Assembly: GCA_002633005.1 (NCBI GenBank)
Contig: NMRA01000100.1
Location: 84,469-148,468, forward strand
Source of the DNA: Phoronis australis
Lineage: Eukaryota; Phoronida; Phoronidae
Length of the DNA stretch: 64,000 bases
Reading direction: 5' to 3'
The notes beneath the pieces were generated by a model, which worked only from the letters and a program-made list of their open reading frames with translations, did no database searches and was not told the DNA's origin. Numbering within the stretch: position 1 is the first letter of the stretch; every line of letters starts with the position of its first letter. Position numbers and translations under genes: made by a program. This document shows positions 63,430 to 64,000 of this stretch, piece after piece.

Positions 63430-64000
63430 CTATGTTCAAATATATGGAGTCACAGTAAAGCAAATATGAAGATAGTGATCACATTCGATTCAGCTTCATT
63501 ACAAATCTTCAAGTGAAATAAACAGTTTAGGTCTTGTCCAAAGATGTTCATCAGTGTGGTAATACATTGTAATTCAGGTTAATCCCACTATCAACACGGA
63601 CATTAGAATAGAGTTACCATGCATTCGTAATTGGGTAGTGTCTGAGCATGTCCCAAAAACCAACTACCAGCAATAGTCACATCACTCTGAGGAAGACTGC
63701 CATACATGACAGTTAAATGCTAAGTAAGCTCGTGATAAGATAACTGCAGTTAGAAAAGTTTGTGTCTTGCTTATCAATTTAAAACTGCTCTGAACCAATC
63801 TTCAGCCAAAAGACCAAATTTTGGCACAGACCACTTTCCGTTGTGAAACTGGTCTCAACATTTTCTTTACACAGATTGGGTGTGACTATATGATTGAGAA
63901 GAACTGACGTTTGTAATTGCTTCTCTATGAGGCAAGGCTCCATAATATGGCTCGCTCCATTTACAGCCTGAACCACCAATGAACCACAGCTTCTCCACAA
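63430..64000 (-). other. Intron of MSL3 at the right edge
   Basis: No further exon was recognised. The exon at 63429 needs an upstream exon ending with two bases of a split codon, which is not visible here. Confidence 0.6.

Noticed and set aside
1-64000. CRISPR array, operons, tRNA or rRNA genes
   Set aside because: The tandem repeats have no spacer pattern, the genes are spliced and eukaryotic, and no cloverleaf or rRNA core sequence was recognised by eye.
63779-64000. 73-codon minus-strand ORF at the right edge as an MSL3 exon
   Set aside because: No chromodomain residues and no matching donor with the phase needed by the exon at 63429.

Overview
This is a eukaryotic, intron-rich window of about 61% A+T, most likely from a marine invertebrate. 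Long ORFs are rare, but short phase-compatible exons with good GT/AG borders join into complete proteins. Several families of short interspersed, mostly palindromic repeats fill the introns. The gene set (GRXCR1, MSL3, a group I NDP kinase) is broadly animal. A deuterostome such as a hemichordate, echinoderm or lancelet fits the look of the sequence, but I cannot fix the taxon.

Layout. (1) 2143-9593, plus strand: 3' part of a disordered Lys/Ser/Glu-rich protein with five P-S/A-W motifs and a K-V-K-F protein phosphatase 1 docking motif. Taperin/phostensin-like is my best guess. (2) 28264-15331, minus strand: a complete four-exon GRXCR1 homologue (glutaredoxin-like domain plus four CxxC pairs), facing gene 1 tail to tail. 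(3) 36526-33215 and (4) 44174-40216, minus strand: two tandem paralogues of a small two-pass membrane protein that I do not recognise. They share the same four-exon plan, the same phases, a C-terminal V-K-D-K-T-F and a P-T-A-P motif. (5) 49079-53736, plus strand: a complete 151-residue nucleoside diphosphate kinase in four exons. (6) 63429-55465, minus strand: all but the N-terminus of an MSL3 chromatin protein, converging on the NDP kinase gene. Its chromodomain exons must lie beyond the right edge.

The space between exons holds at least five dispersed repeat families, two large foldback (hairpin) elements, a 25-bp minisatellite abutting a splice acceptor, and an array of roughly 125-150 bp units carrying inverted TGACCTT/AAGGTCA half-sites. 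I found no rRNA, tRNA or CRISPR. Single ambiguous bases (N) occur at 15541 and 29923, both beside G-runs in repeats.

How the genes relate: most are unrelated neighbours. The exception may be genes 1 and 2. In vertebrates taperin and the GRXCR proteins both act at the base of hair-cell stereocilia, so a taperin-like gene beside a GRXCR1 gene is worth testing. The two-pass membrane pair is the best candidate for something undescribed: it retains a TSG101-type P-T-A-P motif in both copies.
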